Positions 19,232-28,796 of a stretch of DNA of 46,700 nucleotides are shown here, in pieces (positions within the stretch are counted from its first letter, which is position 1; the number at the start of each line of letters is the position of its first letter). The stretch is from positions 1 through 46,700 of the forward strand of contig NTKQ01000004.1 of the NCBI GenBank assembly GCA_002457075.1. The letters are read 5' to 3'. This DNA is from Cryomorphaceae bacterium MED-G11. Lineage in GTDB: Bacteria > Bacteroidota > Bacteroidia > Flavobacteriales > Flavobacteriaceae. A program made the translations under genes and the position numbers. Under the pieces are notes generated by a model, which saw nothing but the letters and a program-made list of their open reading frames with translations, ran no database searches and had not been told where the DNA came from.

Positions 19232-21433
19232 TTATTTTCTGGATACTTTTTCAATTCCATCAATTGACGAAAGTTTTTTTAATAATTTGCTTAAAATTAC
19301 TCTATTTTTTACTTCTACACTTATGAATCCTGAGAATGTTCCATCATTAGTCTCAAAAGATATTCTATTCATATTTACATTCATTGAATTTGATATTAAA
19401 GATGTAATATTATTTATTAAACCTATATCATCAATTCCACTTATTTGTATTTGAGCATTGAATTCATGATTTTCAGAATCTATCCAGTTTGCAGCTATAA
19501 TTCTATATGCATAATTAGATCTTAATGCAATCGAATTTGGGCAGTCTTTCTTATGAACTTTTATTCCATCCTTGACTGATACAAAGCCAAAAACTTTATC
19601 TCCTGGAATAGGATTACAACAATTTGCTATTGAATATTTTAACATTTCCTTTTCTTTACCAAACACTAGCTTATCAAACTTTATCAAATTTGCAGAGTCA
19701 GAAATTTTATCAATTTTAGTATTGTTTGATCCAATTTTTCTTTTAAAGAAACCTAGATAGCTATTGTAATCAGTTGCAAAACTTTTAATCTGTTTATTAT
19801 CAATTGATCCATTACCAATTTTATAGAAGAGATCATTACTTGCATTAATTCGAAAAAATTTCATCATTTGTCCAGATACTTTATCATCAAGTTTGATTTT
19901 TAGTTGCCTAAGTTTTCTTTCAAGTATCTCTTTACCATCTAATGATATTCTTTTCTTCTCATCATTAAGTGATGATTTTATTTTTGATTTTGCCTTTGAA
20001 GTTTCTACAAAATTTAACCAGTTTACATTTGGTTTTACATTCTCAGATGTAATTATTTCAACTTGATCACCACTCTTAAGAGTATGGCTTAAGGGAACTA
20101 GTTTACCATTAACCCTTGAACCTCTTGTCTTTATACCTATATCTGTATGTACATGAAATGCAAAATCTAGCGCACTTGATCCACTTTTTAATGACTTTAA
20201 GTCACCATTAGGAGTAAAAACATATATTTCTTTTGAATAAAAATTGAGTTTAAAATCTTCAACAAAATCAACTGCGTGTTCATTATCATGATTTAACACT
20301 TCCTGGAGTCTATTTAGCCATATATCAACTTCACTTTTATTTGATTCTTTATGTTTATATCCAAAATGTGCAGCATAACCTTTCTCAGCAATTTCATTCA
20401 TTCTCTCAGACCTTATTTGAATTTCTACCCATTTGTTCTTTGGACCAACAACAGTTAAATGAAGGGCTTCATAGCCATTAGTTTTAGGTAAAGTTATCCA
20501 GTCCCTTAATCTAGTTGGATTAGAGGTGAAATGATCAGTTATAATTGAATATATTTTCCAAGCAATAAACTTTTCATTTTTAGGTGTTGATTTATATATA
20601 ATTCTAATTGCAAATCGATCATATACCTCATCAAACGAAATATTTTTATTCTGAATTTTATTATGAATAGAATATATTGATTTATTTCTTCCTATGATTG
20701 AATACTTAATTTTTTGATCATCAAGATTAGTACTAATTAATTTTTTGAATGAATCCACATATTTCTCTTGATTTACAAATTCTTTATCAATCTTATTTTT
20801 GACAAGATTATATTTTCGAGTCTCTAAAATCCTTAAACTTAGATCCTCAAGTTCATTTTTAATATTATAAAGACCTACTCTGTGAGCTAATGGAGCATAT
20901 ATATAGAGAGATTCTGAAGCCATTTGATCTTGTTTTGCCTTTGAAAGAAAATCAATTGTCCTCATGTTATGAAGTCTATCTGCTGTTTTGATTAGAATAA
21001 CTCTAATATCATTATGAAGCGTAAGCAGCATTTTTCTGTAATTTTCTGCTTGAACTGAATAATCTTCATTTTTTTTTAGAGTAGATATCTTAGTCAATCC
21101 ATCAACTATTCTTGAGATCTCTAAACCGACACTTTCATTTAAATCATCTAATGTTATCGAGGTATCTTCAACTACATCATGAAGAATAGCAGAAGCAATA
21201 GATACATAATCAAGTCCAATATCTTTAGCAACAATTTTTGCAACTTCAATAGGATGATGAATATATGGCTCACCAGACTTTCTTATCTGCCCATCATGGC
21301 CATTGTATGCAATTATAAGTGCCTGATAGATTATTTTTTGTCCTTTAGATGAAATTTTTTGATAACTACTATCAATTAAATCTTCATAAAGATCAGATAT
21401 TTTCTTTGGTAATATTTTATTCTCAACTAACAC
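19232..21433 (-). CDS. Bifunctional (p)ppGpp synthetase/hydrolase, RelA/SpoT family
   Basis: Long RSH enzyme (733 aa) controlling the stringent response. The hydrolase domain has HHPIEVAKI (H59-H60), H85-D86 in AILHDVVEDT and KTADRLHNMRT, so it should be active. The synthetase domain has YDRFAIRII, RLRDWITLPKTNGYEALH and EIQIRSERMNEIAEKGYAAH, also intact. A TGS domain (about 400-460, EIYVFTPNGDL) and a C-terminal ACT domain (about 660-733) follow. The start is GTG at 21431-21433. It is the first gene of an operon with the fur-like gene, purA and the OstA-like gene. Confidence 0.96.
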   Translation of the reverse strand: MLVENKILPKKISDLYEDLIDSSYQKISSKGQKIIYQALIIAYNGHDGQIRKSGEPYIHHPIEVAKIVAKDIGLDYVSIASAILHDVVEDTSITLDDLNESVGLEISRIVDGLTKISTLKKNEDYSVQAENYRKMLLTLHNDIRVILIKTADRLHNMRTIDFLSKAKQDQMASESLYIYAPLAHRVGLYNIKNELEDLSLRILETRKYNLVKNKIDKEFVNQEKYVDSFKKLISTNLDDQKIKYSIIGRNKSIYSIHNKIQNKNISFDEVYDRFAIRIIYKSTPKNEKFIAWKIYSIITDHFTSNPTRLRDWITLPKTNGYEALHLTVVGPKNKWVEIQIRSERMNEIAEKGYAAHFGYKHKESNKSEVDIWLNRLQEVLNHDNEHAVDFVEDFKLNFYSKEIYVFTPNGDLKSLKSGSSALDFAFHVHTDIGIKTRGSRVNGKLVPLSHTLKSGDQVEIITSENVKPNVNWLNFVETSKAKSKIKSSLNDEKKRISLDGKEILERKLRQLKIKLDDKVSGQMMKFFRINASNDLFYKIGNGSIDNKQIKSFATDYNSYLGFFKRKIGSNNTKIDKISDSANLIKFDKLVFGKEKEMLKYSIANCCNPIPGDKVFGFVSVKDGIKVHKKDCPNSIALRSNYAYRIIAANWIDSENHEFNAQIQISGIDDIGLINNITSLISNSMNVNMNRISFETNDGTFSGFISVEVKNRVILSKLLKKLSSIDGIEKVSRK

Positions 21434-21491
21434 TTGTAAATTTTGCTTATTTAAATTTACAAATAATAATTATGGATTGAAAGGGTTATTA

Positions 21492-22823
21492 TTATTGAGA
21501 ATCTGAATATTTATTGGAATACCTTCTCCACAATCTGGTTTGATGTGTTTCAAGACTTAAATTCCTACCAGATATAAAAGCATGAGTTACATTATTAGAA
21601 ATTATATCAAGAGCGTCTCCTTTTGATATAAATAATGTAGCACTCTTACCAACCTCCAATGTTCCAAAATCTTTATCAATTCCTAATATTTTTGCAGGGT
21701 TATGTGTAATCATAGACAATGCAACCTCTTTATCAATTCCAAAACTTGAGAAACTACCAGCATAAAAAGGTAAATTCCTTATAGATACTCTTGCTGATGC
21801 AGTTCCAGTAGGGTCAATACTAACTAATATTCCAGCATCTAACATTTTTTTTGCAATTGCAAAAGTTTCCATAGGATCTGAATCTACTGACTGAGGAAAC
21901 CTATATGGCTGTTTTACAACAACAGGAATATTATTTAATTTAATAAAGTTTAACTGGTTCTTAGATTCTGTAGCACCTACTATTACAATTTTATCAATTC
22001 CAAAACTTTTTAGAAATGTTACACCATCTACAATTTCTTTTTCATCATCTGCATAAAGATAAACTGTTGTTTCACCATTCAATACAGTTTTCATTGCATT
22101 GCTCTTAAGATTCATTGAATTTTCAATATTCATATTAGCTTTTGATTTATCAAAGAAATTTTTTAAATCTTTAATCTGTTTACTGTAATTAGTATTTGCT
22201 TTTAATCCACGGTCTTCTCCTAACCACCATCTTCCAAATGTATATGGACTTGGCCAATTCAAATGAATTCCTTGATCATATTTTATTACTGCATCTTCCC
22301 AATTCCAAGCATCAAATTGAACTACGGAAGATTTACCAGATATAATACCACCATTAGGAGCAATTTGGGCAAGTAGAACTCCATTAGGCCTCATACTTTC
22401 AACTGCTTTTGATTCTGCGTTATAAGCTATAATAGATCTAATCTCTGGAAGATAGGTACCAGTTTCATCATCATCAACTGAAGCTCTTACAGCATCAACT
22501 TCTACAAGACCTAAATTAGTGTTAAGTGCAATAATTCCTGGATAAACATGTGAATTTGATGCATCTATGATTGTATCATATTTTTTGTTATTTGAATCTG
22601 AAAACATCATAAGTATCTCATTACTCCAAATGCCATCAGTTGAAGCAACCAAATCAATGACCCCATCAGTAAATCCAATTACACTATTTTTAATAGTCTG
22701 ACCATTACCAATATGAGCTGTTGACCCATAAATTAATATTGATTTATCCTGAGTAGGAGCAGGAGTTTGTTGTGAATAAATTAGATTTAAAAATAAAATA
22801 TTTAATAGTATAATTTTTTTCAT
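21492..22823 (-). CDS. Secreted amidohydrolase-like protein lacking the metal-binding HxH motif
   Basis: A 443-aa exported protein (signal peptide to about residue 18, IYSQQ) with an imidazolonepropionase-like amidohydrolase fold. Signs are the N-terminal beta-sandwich, YPGIIALNTNLG where active enzymes have PGFIDxHxH, and the C-terminal HNPAKILGIDKDFGTLEVGKSATLFI. The two metal histidines are replaced by N101 and N103, so it is probably not a normal hydrolase. It follows the 996-aa homologue by 3 bp, and the two are surely co-transcribed and may form a complex. Substrate unknown. Confidence 0.85.
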   Translation of the reverse strand: MKKIILLNILFLNLIYSQQTPAPTQDKSILIYGSTAHIGNGQTIKNSVIGFTDGVIDLVASTDGIWSNEILMMFSDSNNKKYDTIIDASNSHVYPGIIALNTNLGLVEVDAVRASVDDDETGTYLPEIRSIIAYNAESKAVESMRPNGVLLAQIAPNGGIISGKSSVVQFDAWNWEDAVIKYDQGIHLNWPSPYTFGRWWLGEDRGLKANTNYSKQIKDLKNFFDKSKANMNIENSMNLKSNAMKTVLNGETTVYLYADDEKEIVDGVTFLKSFGIDKIVIVGATESKNQLNFIKLNNIPVVVKQPYRFPQSVDSDPMETFAIAKKMLDAGILVSIDPTGTASARVSIRNLPFYAGSFSSFGIDKEVALSMITHNPAKILGIDKDFGTLEVGKSATLFISKGDALDIISNNVTHAFISGRNLSLETHQTRLWRRYSNKYSDSQ

Positions 22824-22826
22824 AGC

Positions 22827-25817
22827 TTAAAATTCAGTGTATTCACAATCTACCTCTATTTGAGGCATTGGGTTTGGGAACTTAAGATTTGCTCCAGGAG
22901 TATTTTCTTCAAACATGAGTTTAATCAATTCGGATTTTTCATCTTTAATTTGATTAAGTTTTATTTTATGTTCAGCTAAATCAAAATATAATGCACCTTC
23001 AATATATGTTTTCTCTGCTTTAGTATAAAGTGACATAGGGTGACCACTCCACATTACAATATCGGCATCTTTACCAACTTTAAGGCTTCCAACTTTTTCA
23101 TCTAAATTAAGCAGCTTAGCTGGATTAATAGTTACAAACTTCCAAGCCTCTTCTTCTGAAATATTACCATATTTAAATGCCTTTGCTGCTTCTAAGTTTA
23201 ATCTTCTAGACAACTCTGAGTTATCTGAATTAAGTGCAACTGTTACACCTGCATTATGCATAATTGAGGCATTGAAAGGAATCGCATCATTAACTTCAAA
23301 TTTATAACCCCACCAATCCGAAAAAGTTGATCCACCAACTCCATGTTTAGCCATTTTATCAGCAACTTTATAGCCCTCTAAAATATGAGTGAAAATTTTT
23401 ATTCTAAAATCAAATTTCTCTGCAACTTTCATTAACATATTTATCTCACTTTGCACATATGAGTGGCTTGACACAAATCTTTTACCGTTAATGACTTCCC
23501 ATAGTGTTTCAAGTTCTTCATCATACCTAGGTTTATTATTGGAGTTTTTTTGTCTTTTGCTAAGAGAATTATATCTATCCCATGTTTCTCCATAGTGCTT
23601 TGCTCTATCAAAATGATCAACAAAAACCTGCTCTACACCCATTCTTGTTTGAGGAAATCTTGAACCACTCCAATTAGACTGTTTGACATTTTCTCCCAAA
23701 GCAAATTTTATGAAAGGGTCAGCATCTTTGAAAAACATATCATCTATTTCTGATCCCCATTTTAATTTTATTATCGCAGATTGACCACCTATTGGATTAG
23801 CAGATCCATGAAGAATCTGAACTGTAGTTACTCCACCAGCTAAATTTCTATAAATATTTACATCATCTGGATTAATTACATCCATTATAGATACTTCTGC
23901 TGAAGAATTGTGACCACCTTCGTTAATACTTGATGCTGCCATGTGAGAGTGTTCATCAACTATACCTGATGTTATATGTTTGTCTGATGCGTCAATTATG
24001 GAGAAATTTTTTGGTGTTTCAAGATTTTGTCCAATTGCAATTATTTTTCCATTATCAATTAAAATATCAGAATTCTCAATTATTCCTTCTTTTTCATTTG
24101 TCCAAATCGTAGCATTCTTAAAATGAATAGATTGACTTTTTGGAGTTGAGCTAATTCCAAATCCAACATTTGGAAAAGTAACATCTGAAACAAAAGATTT
24201 AATAGAGGAAGATTTTTTAACCTCTTTGTATTTTAAATTTTTCTTTATTTCTTCTCTAGAAGAATTAAATAAAAAGGCTTCATTTTTAAAGTCAATTCCT
24301 CGTCCACTTAAATTATCTCCTGAGGTGATTTTTGAAGATATTTGAGCAAGAGATAGGTTTCCATCAATACTGTCAAATAATGTTATATTTAACCAATCAT
24401 CAACTAATGAAGTTTTTGATTTAATATCTATTGAGTCTCTCTTGATTTTAGTGTTAGGTCTTAATAAGCTGTTTGAAATAACTATTTCATATGGCTTGTT
24501 ATTTATAGTTAAATTATATTCACCATCAATGTTTATATTGTCAGTATTTTTAATAATATGTCTTTGACCTTTTATCCAGTTTTCATTTATTTCAGTTTTA
24601 TCATCAAAAATAGGACCTGAAGTAATTAAGAAATTTGATAAATAACCTCTATCAATTTTGCCAATTTTATTCTCCAAGTTTAAAGACTTTGCAGGAATTA
24701 TAGTTAATGCATCTAAAGCTGTTTTTTCACTTAAGCCATTTTTGATAGCTTTTCTTATATTTTTTAGAAAGTCCCTTTTATTTTTTAGATCAGATGAAGT
24801 AATAGAAAAATTAATTCCATTTTTCTCTAATACTCCTAAATTACTTGGAGCTTGATTCCAATACCTAAGTTGATTAATTGTTAGTTTTTCATTTAGATTT
24901 GAATTTGATACATCAAAGGCTTTTGGGAAGTTAACTGGAATTATAAGTGTATTATTAAATTTTTTCAATTCTCTAATGCTCTCATATTCTTTTCCAGATC
25001 CTTTAATTACAAAATTAAGATCAAATTCTTTTGAAAGCTTGGCAGCTCTGTAGACATTTAATTTATCATTAGCATCAAAAAGTTTAGGCAAATTTTTATT
25101 GTCAATTAATGCTTCTAAAGCTAAATCTTTTGATTCTGAAGATCCTTGTGAATACCAATCTGCATCATAATGTAATTGTCTTATTAAAGCAATTGCACCC
25201 ATTGTTGATGAAGGGTAGGATTGTTGAGAGGTTAAACTTTTTGAAAATGAGTAATGTTCTGCTGTTTTTTTTGAAATAATCCTATAGGATTCATTTTGAT
25301 TATCAATTAGTCCAATAGTAAAACTTGTTCCTCTGTGAACTCCATCATTTCTGTGTGAATTTACTACTCCAAAACCAATATCTCTAAGTCCTTTTGCATC
25401 TTTCTGATTATAATTATAATCTTTAAGACTATTATAATCACTTAAAATATGATCATTCCAATAATATCCACTTCTTGATGCTTCATATTGAGAACTTCTC
25501 CCTGAGTTTGTTCTTTGAGGTTTTTTTACTCCAAAAGAGGAGTGAGTCTCAATAAAAGAAGGATAAATAAATTTTCCATCTAAATCAAAAACTACACTAT
25601 TATTCGGAATAGTAAGATTTAGTCCTATGTCAATTATTTTTCCATCTTTTTCAATTAGCGTACCATTAGTAATCAATCCTTTACTAGAATGTATATTAGC
25701 ATTTATAAAAACATTGTATTGGTAATCTTTAGTCTTTACACCATCATTAACAATAAAGTAGTCTTGTCCGTAGGTACTAAAAGAAAAAAATATAGATAAT
25801 AATAAAAGTTTTCTCAT
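22827..25817 (-). CDS. Secreted double amidohydrolase; C-terminal module with intact metal site
   Basis: A 996-aa exported protein with signal peptide (cleavage near STYGQ). It consists of two amidohydrolase modules. In the N-terminal module (about 20-420) the HxH site reads H92-S-S94, so it is degenerate. The C-terminal module (about 560-996) keeps H623-S-H625, H785, H811 and D865, the expected metal ligands. It ends with NPAKLLNLDEKVGSLKVGKDADIVMWSGHP, typical of imidazolonepropionase-like amidohydrolases. The substrate is unknown; imidazolones, hydantoins or small peptides are possible. It pairs with the 443-aa gene downstream. A 168-bp gap separates it from the immunophilin gene upstream. 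Confidence 0.9.
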   Translation of the reverse strand: MRKLLLLSIFFSFSTYGQDYFIVNDGVKTKDYQYNVFINANIHSSKGLITNGTLIEKDGKIIDIGLNLTIPNNSVVFDLDGKFIYPSFIETHSSFGVKKPQRTNSGRSSQYEASRSGYYWNDHILSDYNSLKDYNYNQKDAKGLRDIGFGVVNSHRNDGVHRGTSFTIGLIDNQNESYRIISKKTAEHYSFSKSLTSQQSYPSSTMGAIALIRQLHYDADWYSQGSSESKDLALEALIDNKNLPKLFDANDKLNVYRAAKLSKEFDLNFVIKGSGKEYESIRELKKFNNTLIIPVNFPKAFDVSNSNLNEKLTINQLRYWNQAPSNLGVLEKNGINFSITSSDLKNKRDFLKNIRKAIKNGLSEKTALDALTIIPAKSLNLENKIGKIDRGYLSNFLITSGPIFDDKTEINENWIKGQRHIIKNTDNINIDGEYNLTINNKPYEIVISNSLLRPNTKIKRDSIDIKSKTSLVDDWLNITLFDSIDGNLSLAQISSKITSGDNLSGRGIDFKNEAFLFNSSREEIKKNLKYKEVKKSSSIKSFVSDVTFPNVGFGISSTPKSQSIHFKNATIWTNEKEGIIENSDILIDNGKIIAIGQNLETPKNFSIIDASDKHITSGIVDEHSHMAASSINEGGHNSSAEVSIMDVINPDDVNIYRNLAGGVTTVQILHGSANPIGGQSAIIKLKWGSEIDDMFFKDADPFIKFALGENVKQSNWSGSRFPQTRMGVEQVFVDHFDRAKHYGETWDRYNSLSKRQKNSNNKPRYDEELETLWEVINGKRFVSSHSYVQSEINMLMKVAEKFDFRIKIFTHILEGYKVADKMAKHGVGGSTFSDWWGYKFEVNDAIPFNASIMHNAGVTVALNSDNSELSRRLNLEAAKAFKYGNISEEEAWKFVTINPAKLLNLDEKVGSLKVGKDADIVMWSGHPMSLYTKAEKTYIEGALYFDLAEHKIKLNQIKDEKSELIKLMFEENTPGANLKFPNPMPQIEVDCEYTEF

Positions 25818-25985
25818 ATTGTTTTTTTTAACCTTTTAAGAAATAATGAATTACTAATATACTATAAATCAGTAAATAAAGTTATGAGACTCTCTGCTTT
25901 CAAAATAGTTAATATAGAAACTTTATTATAAGTTATAATTACAACCTATTGATTATTTGACTTTAAATGATTCTACAATGAGAAC

Positions 25986-26996
25986 CTATTTAATATCAAC
26001 TAATTCTACATCAAAAATCAATGTAGCATTTGGGGGAATTACTCCATTTCCAGCACCCATTGAACCATATCCAAGTTCACTTGGTATAACTAATCTTGCT
26101 TTTGATCCTTTATTTAATAGCTGCATTGCTTCATCCCACCCTTTGATGACTTGTCCAACACCACATGTAAATTCAATAGGTGCACCTCGAGTAAAAGAAG
26201 AATCAATCTCGCTACCATCAATTAATTGAAGAGAATAGTGAACTGACAACAAATCATTAGGTTTTGCATTGTCTCCTGTTCCTTTTTTTGAGATATTGTA
26301 ATAAATTCCACTTTCAGTCTTAGACATTCCTTTTGTAATACCCTTGATTTTATCCTGTTCAGCAACTTCTTTTGCAGCATCAGCATCGCTTTTATTAGCT
26401 ATATAACTTTCAAAAATAGATGGTGCATCAAATTTTTTCGCACTTTCACCTATTCTTATAATCTTAACTGTTTTAATAATATCGTCTTGAACAATACTAT
26501 CAACTACCTCTTGACCGTTAGTCACCTTACCAAAAATTGAATGTTTGCCATCTAACCAAGGAGTTTCAACATGTGTAATAAAAAATTGACTACCGTTAGT
26601 CCCAGGGCCAGCATTAGCCATTGAAAGTATTCCAGGGCCAGTATGTTTTAATTCATCATTGAACTCATCCTCGAACTGATATCCGGGTCCACCAGATCCA
26701 GTTCCAGTTGGGTCACCTCCTTGAATCATAAAGTTATCAATTACACGATGGAATTTTAAACCATCATAATAGGGTTTTCCTAAAAATTCCTGATCAACTG
26801 AAGGATGATTACCTTCTGATAATGCTATAAAATTTGATACTGTTAGAGGAGTTTGTTCGAAGTATAATTGAAGAACTATATTGCCTTTAGATGTTTCAAT
26901 ATCAGCATATAATCCATCAGATAAATCTGAGTAGTCATTCATATTACATGAGTTTAAAGTTAGTATTGAGATTAAGATTAATAAATTCTTATTCAT
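25986..26996 (-). CDS. Dual peptidyl-prolyl isomerase lipoprotein: cyclophilin fused to FKBP
   Basis: A 336-aa lipoprotein with a lipobox cysteine at C17 (LTLNSC). The N-terminal cyclophilin domain (about 30-185) has [25 protein letters not shown] cut by a loop, and [17 protein letters not shown] linker helix follows, and then an FKBP domain (about 235-336) with [31 protein letters not shown] and [13 protein letters not shown]. Both catalytic domains look complete. Such cyclophilin-FKBP fusions are known in Flavobacterium. It likely helps fold exported proteins in the periplasm. It overlaps the upstream DHH gene by 8 bp. Confidence 0.93.
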   Translation of the reverse strand: MNKNLLILISILTLNSCNMNDYSDLSDGLYADIETSKGNIVLQLYFEQTPLTVSNFIALSEGNHPSVDQEFLGKPYYDGLKFHRVIDNFMIQGGDPTGTGSGGPGYQFEDEFNDELKHTGPGILSMANAGPGTNGSQFFITHVETPWLDGKHSIFGKVTNGQEVVDSIVQDDIIKTVKIIRIGESAKKFDAPSIFESYIANKSDADAAKEVAEQDKIKGITKGMSKTESGIYYNISKKGTGDNAKPNDLLSVHYSLQLIDGSEIDSSFTRGAPIEFTCGVGQVIKGWDEAMQLLNKGSKARLVIPSELGYGSMGAGNGVIPPNATLIFDVELVDIK

Positions 26997-27999
26997 AGTT
27001 TTCTTTTATATGGTCTTTAATATGCTGAATAAACTTTTTTTCAGTCTCTATCAAAGATAGTTTAGATATTCCCCCTGATGCATGTTCATGTCCACCTCCG
27101 CTAAAATATCTAGATGCAAATATATTAACTTTAAAATCACCTTTAGATCTAAATGAAATTTTTATTAATCCCTCATCTTTTTTTTCTATAAATAGAACAG
27201 AACAAAGAATTCCAGTTACACTCAACCCAAAGTTCACAAATCCTTCGCTATCTCCTTTTTTAAAGCTGTTTATTTTCTGATCATCATCAGTTATTGAAGT
27301 ATATAAGACAGGAAGTCCATCAATTTTTTTAAAGTTATTAATAGCTGCTCCTAAGAGTTTTAATCTTTTGAATTGAAAATTATTATGAAGTTTCTCAAAA
27401 ATCTCTGTTACATTAACTCCGTAATTAATTAATTCTGACCCAGCTTTTAGTGTCTTAGATGTAGTTGAGGGATAACGAAAAGAACCTGTGTCAGCCACTA
27501 TTCCAGCATAAAGACAAGTTGCAATCTTATTATTTATTTTATTCTTATCTAATAAGCAAATAAAATCATAAACCATTTCACAGGTTGAACTCATCTTTGA
27601 ATCAGATATCATAATATCTGCATATTTATCTGGATTCTCATGATGATCTATCATGATAATTTTTGCAGACGATTTTGAAATTAAATTTGATATATTTCTA
27701 GCTCTACTTAAACTGTTAAAGTCTAGTGTAAAAATAACATCTGCATTCCTTAATAAATTAGTAGATTTTTCTTTTTCATTATCAAAAACTATTACGCTTT
27801 CTGACCCAGGTAGAAAGTTTAAAATATCCGTATACTCATTGGGTGAAATAATACTAACATTATTTTCATCTTTAAAAAAATGATAAAGTCCAAGACAGCT
27901 TCCCAGAGCATCTGCATCTGGACTACTATGAGGTATCAAAATAATATTTTTATTATTTGATAAAACATCATTAATGTTATTTAGAATTTTTTCATTCAT
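26989..27999 (-). CDS. DHH-family phosphoesterase (NrnA-like)
   Basis: A 336-aa manganese-dependent phosphodiesterase of the DHH/DHHA1 family, resembling NrnA enzymes that degrade nanoRNA or pAp and some cyclic-dinucleotide products. The metal motifs are H24 with D28-A-D30, D94-F-N, D118-H119-H120 and a C-terminal DHHA1 substrate loop [10 protein letters not shown]. It has no signal peptide. It starts at ATG and shares a short divergent promoter region with ndk (88 bp). The exact substrate (nanoRNA, pAp or c-di-AMP-derived pApA) cannot be assigned from sequence. Confidence 0.92.
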   Translation of the reverse strand: MNEKILNNINDVLSNNKNIILIPHSSPDADALGSCLGLYHFFKDENNVSIISPNEYTDILNFLPGSESVIVFDNEKEKSTNLLRNADVIFTLDFNSLSRARNISNLISKSSAKIIMIDHHENPDKYADIMISDSKMSSTCEMVYDFICLLDKNKINNKIATCLYAGIVADTGSFRYPSTTSKTLKAGSELINYGVNVTEIFEKLHNNFQFKRLKLLGAAINNFKKIDGLPVLYTSITDDDQKINSFKKGDSEGFVNFGLSVTGILCSVLFIEKKDEGLIKISFRSKGDFKVNIFASRYFSGGGHEHASGGISKLSLIETEKKFIQHIKDHIKENYE

Positions 28000-28053
28000 A
28001 AGTGGGCTAATATAATATTATATTGAAAATTAAAATAAAGTAATTATTAAAAC

Positions 28054-28083
28054 TTTGTTTAATGATAGATATTATTAAATTTG
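28054..28083 (+). promoter_or_regulatory. Canonical Bacteroidota promoter for ndk, abutting the ATG
   Basis: TTTG (28054-28057), an 18-bp spacer, then TAAATTTG (28076-28083). The -7 box ends only 4 nt before the ATG at 28088, so the transcript should be leaderless or have a leader of a very few bases. On the opposite strand TATATTAG is a plausible -7 box for the DHH gene. Confidence 0.75.
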
Positions 28084-28087
28084 CCGC

Positions 28088-28510
28088 ATGAATTCAAATA
28101 GAACATTTACAATGCTTAAGCCTGACTCTATAGAGCAGGGAAATATGCTTCCAATAATAAATATGATTGAGAATGCAGGATTTAAAATTATTGCACTCAA
28201 GTATAAAAGAATGAATAAAGAAGAGGCAGAAAGTTTTTATTCAATACATTCAGATAAACCTTTTTTTAATGATTTGGTTACTTTCATGACTAGAGGTCCA
28301 ATAATTGCTGCGGCTCTTGAAAAAGATAATGCTGTTGAAGAATTTAGAAAACTTATAGGGTCTACCGATCCTCTAGAAGCATTGGAAGGAACAATTAGAA
28401 AGAAATTTGCTAAATCTAAAGGAGAAAATGCAGTACATGGATCAGATAGTAATGAAAATGCAGCTCTTGAAATAGATTTTCATTTTGATGAAAATGAAAT
28501 TTTTAGCTAA
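28088..28510 (+). CDS. ndk: Nucleoside diphosphate kinase
   Basis: Balances NTP and dNTP pools by phosphate transfer through a phosphohistidine. 140 aa, normal length. It begins [10 protein letters not shown], contains the RP-loop [17 protein letters not shown], and has the catalytic histidine H117 in NAVHGSDS. It is a single-gene unit with a very strong promoter match directly next to the start codon. Its 3' end overlaps the convergent dciA gene by 8 bp. Confidence 0.98.
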   Translation: MNSNRTFTMLKPDSIEQGNMLPIINMIENAGFKIIALKYKRMNKEEAESFYSIHSDKPFFNDLVTFMTRGPIIAAALEKDNAVEEFRKLIGSTDPLEALEGTIRKKFAKSKGENAVHGSDSNENAALEIDFHFDENEIFS

Positions 28511-28796
28511 GTTCCATTTCCTTTATATATTCTTTGCCAAGCTCTTTATTTATTAGTTTAATTATTTTTGCTTTTTCAAAATTTAGTTCTTCTTTTAATA
28601 CTGAAGACTTTAACTTAACATATAGAATACCCCTCTTATAGTAAACTTTGTAAGTGTATTTTTGAATATTATCTCCCATTGTTTTTACCCAAGCATCTTG
28701 AACTCTAATATTATCAATTCCAATTCTAAAATGTTTTTGAGAAAAAACATCTTCAATAATTTTTGAAAGATTTTTTAGCTCTCCTCTTTTACTCAT
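28503..28796 (-). CDS. dciA: DUF721/DciA-family protein, probable replicative-helicase loader
   Basis: A 97-aa protein with a DUF721 (DciA) domain: N-terminal helix [12 protein letters not shown], then [13 protein letters not shown] and a strand-rich part [18 protein letters not shown]. DciA is the ancestral loader or operator of DnaB helicase in bacteria that lack DnaC and DnaI. It overlaps recF by 8 bp and is co-transcribed with it, a common arrangement. The assignment of function is by family; the copy is shorter than proteobacterial DciA but typical for Bacteroidota. Confidence 0.88.
   Translation of the reverse strand: MSKRGELKNLSKIIEDVFSQKHFRIGIDNIRVQDAWVKTMGDNIQKYTYKVYYKRGILYVKLKSSVLKEELNFEKAKIIKLINKELGKEYIKEMELS

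Noticed and set aside
23389-23623. Open frames on both strands within the 996-aa amidohydrolase gene
   Set aside because: They overlap the catalytic module with intact metal ligands and have no independent support.
25818-25985. Possible small RNA or gene in the 168-bp gap upstream of the amidohydrolase operon
   Set aside because: No conserved RNA fold, no plausible short reading frame with support and only short AT-rich inverted repeats; probably leader and promoter sequence.
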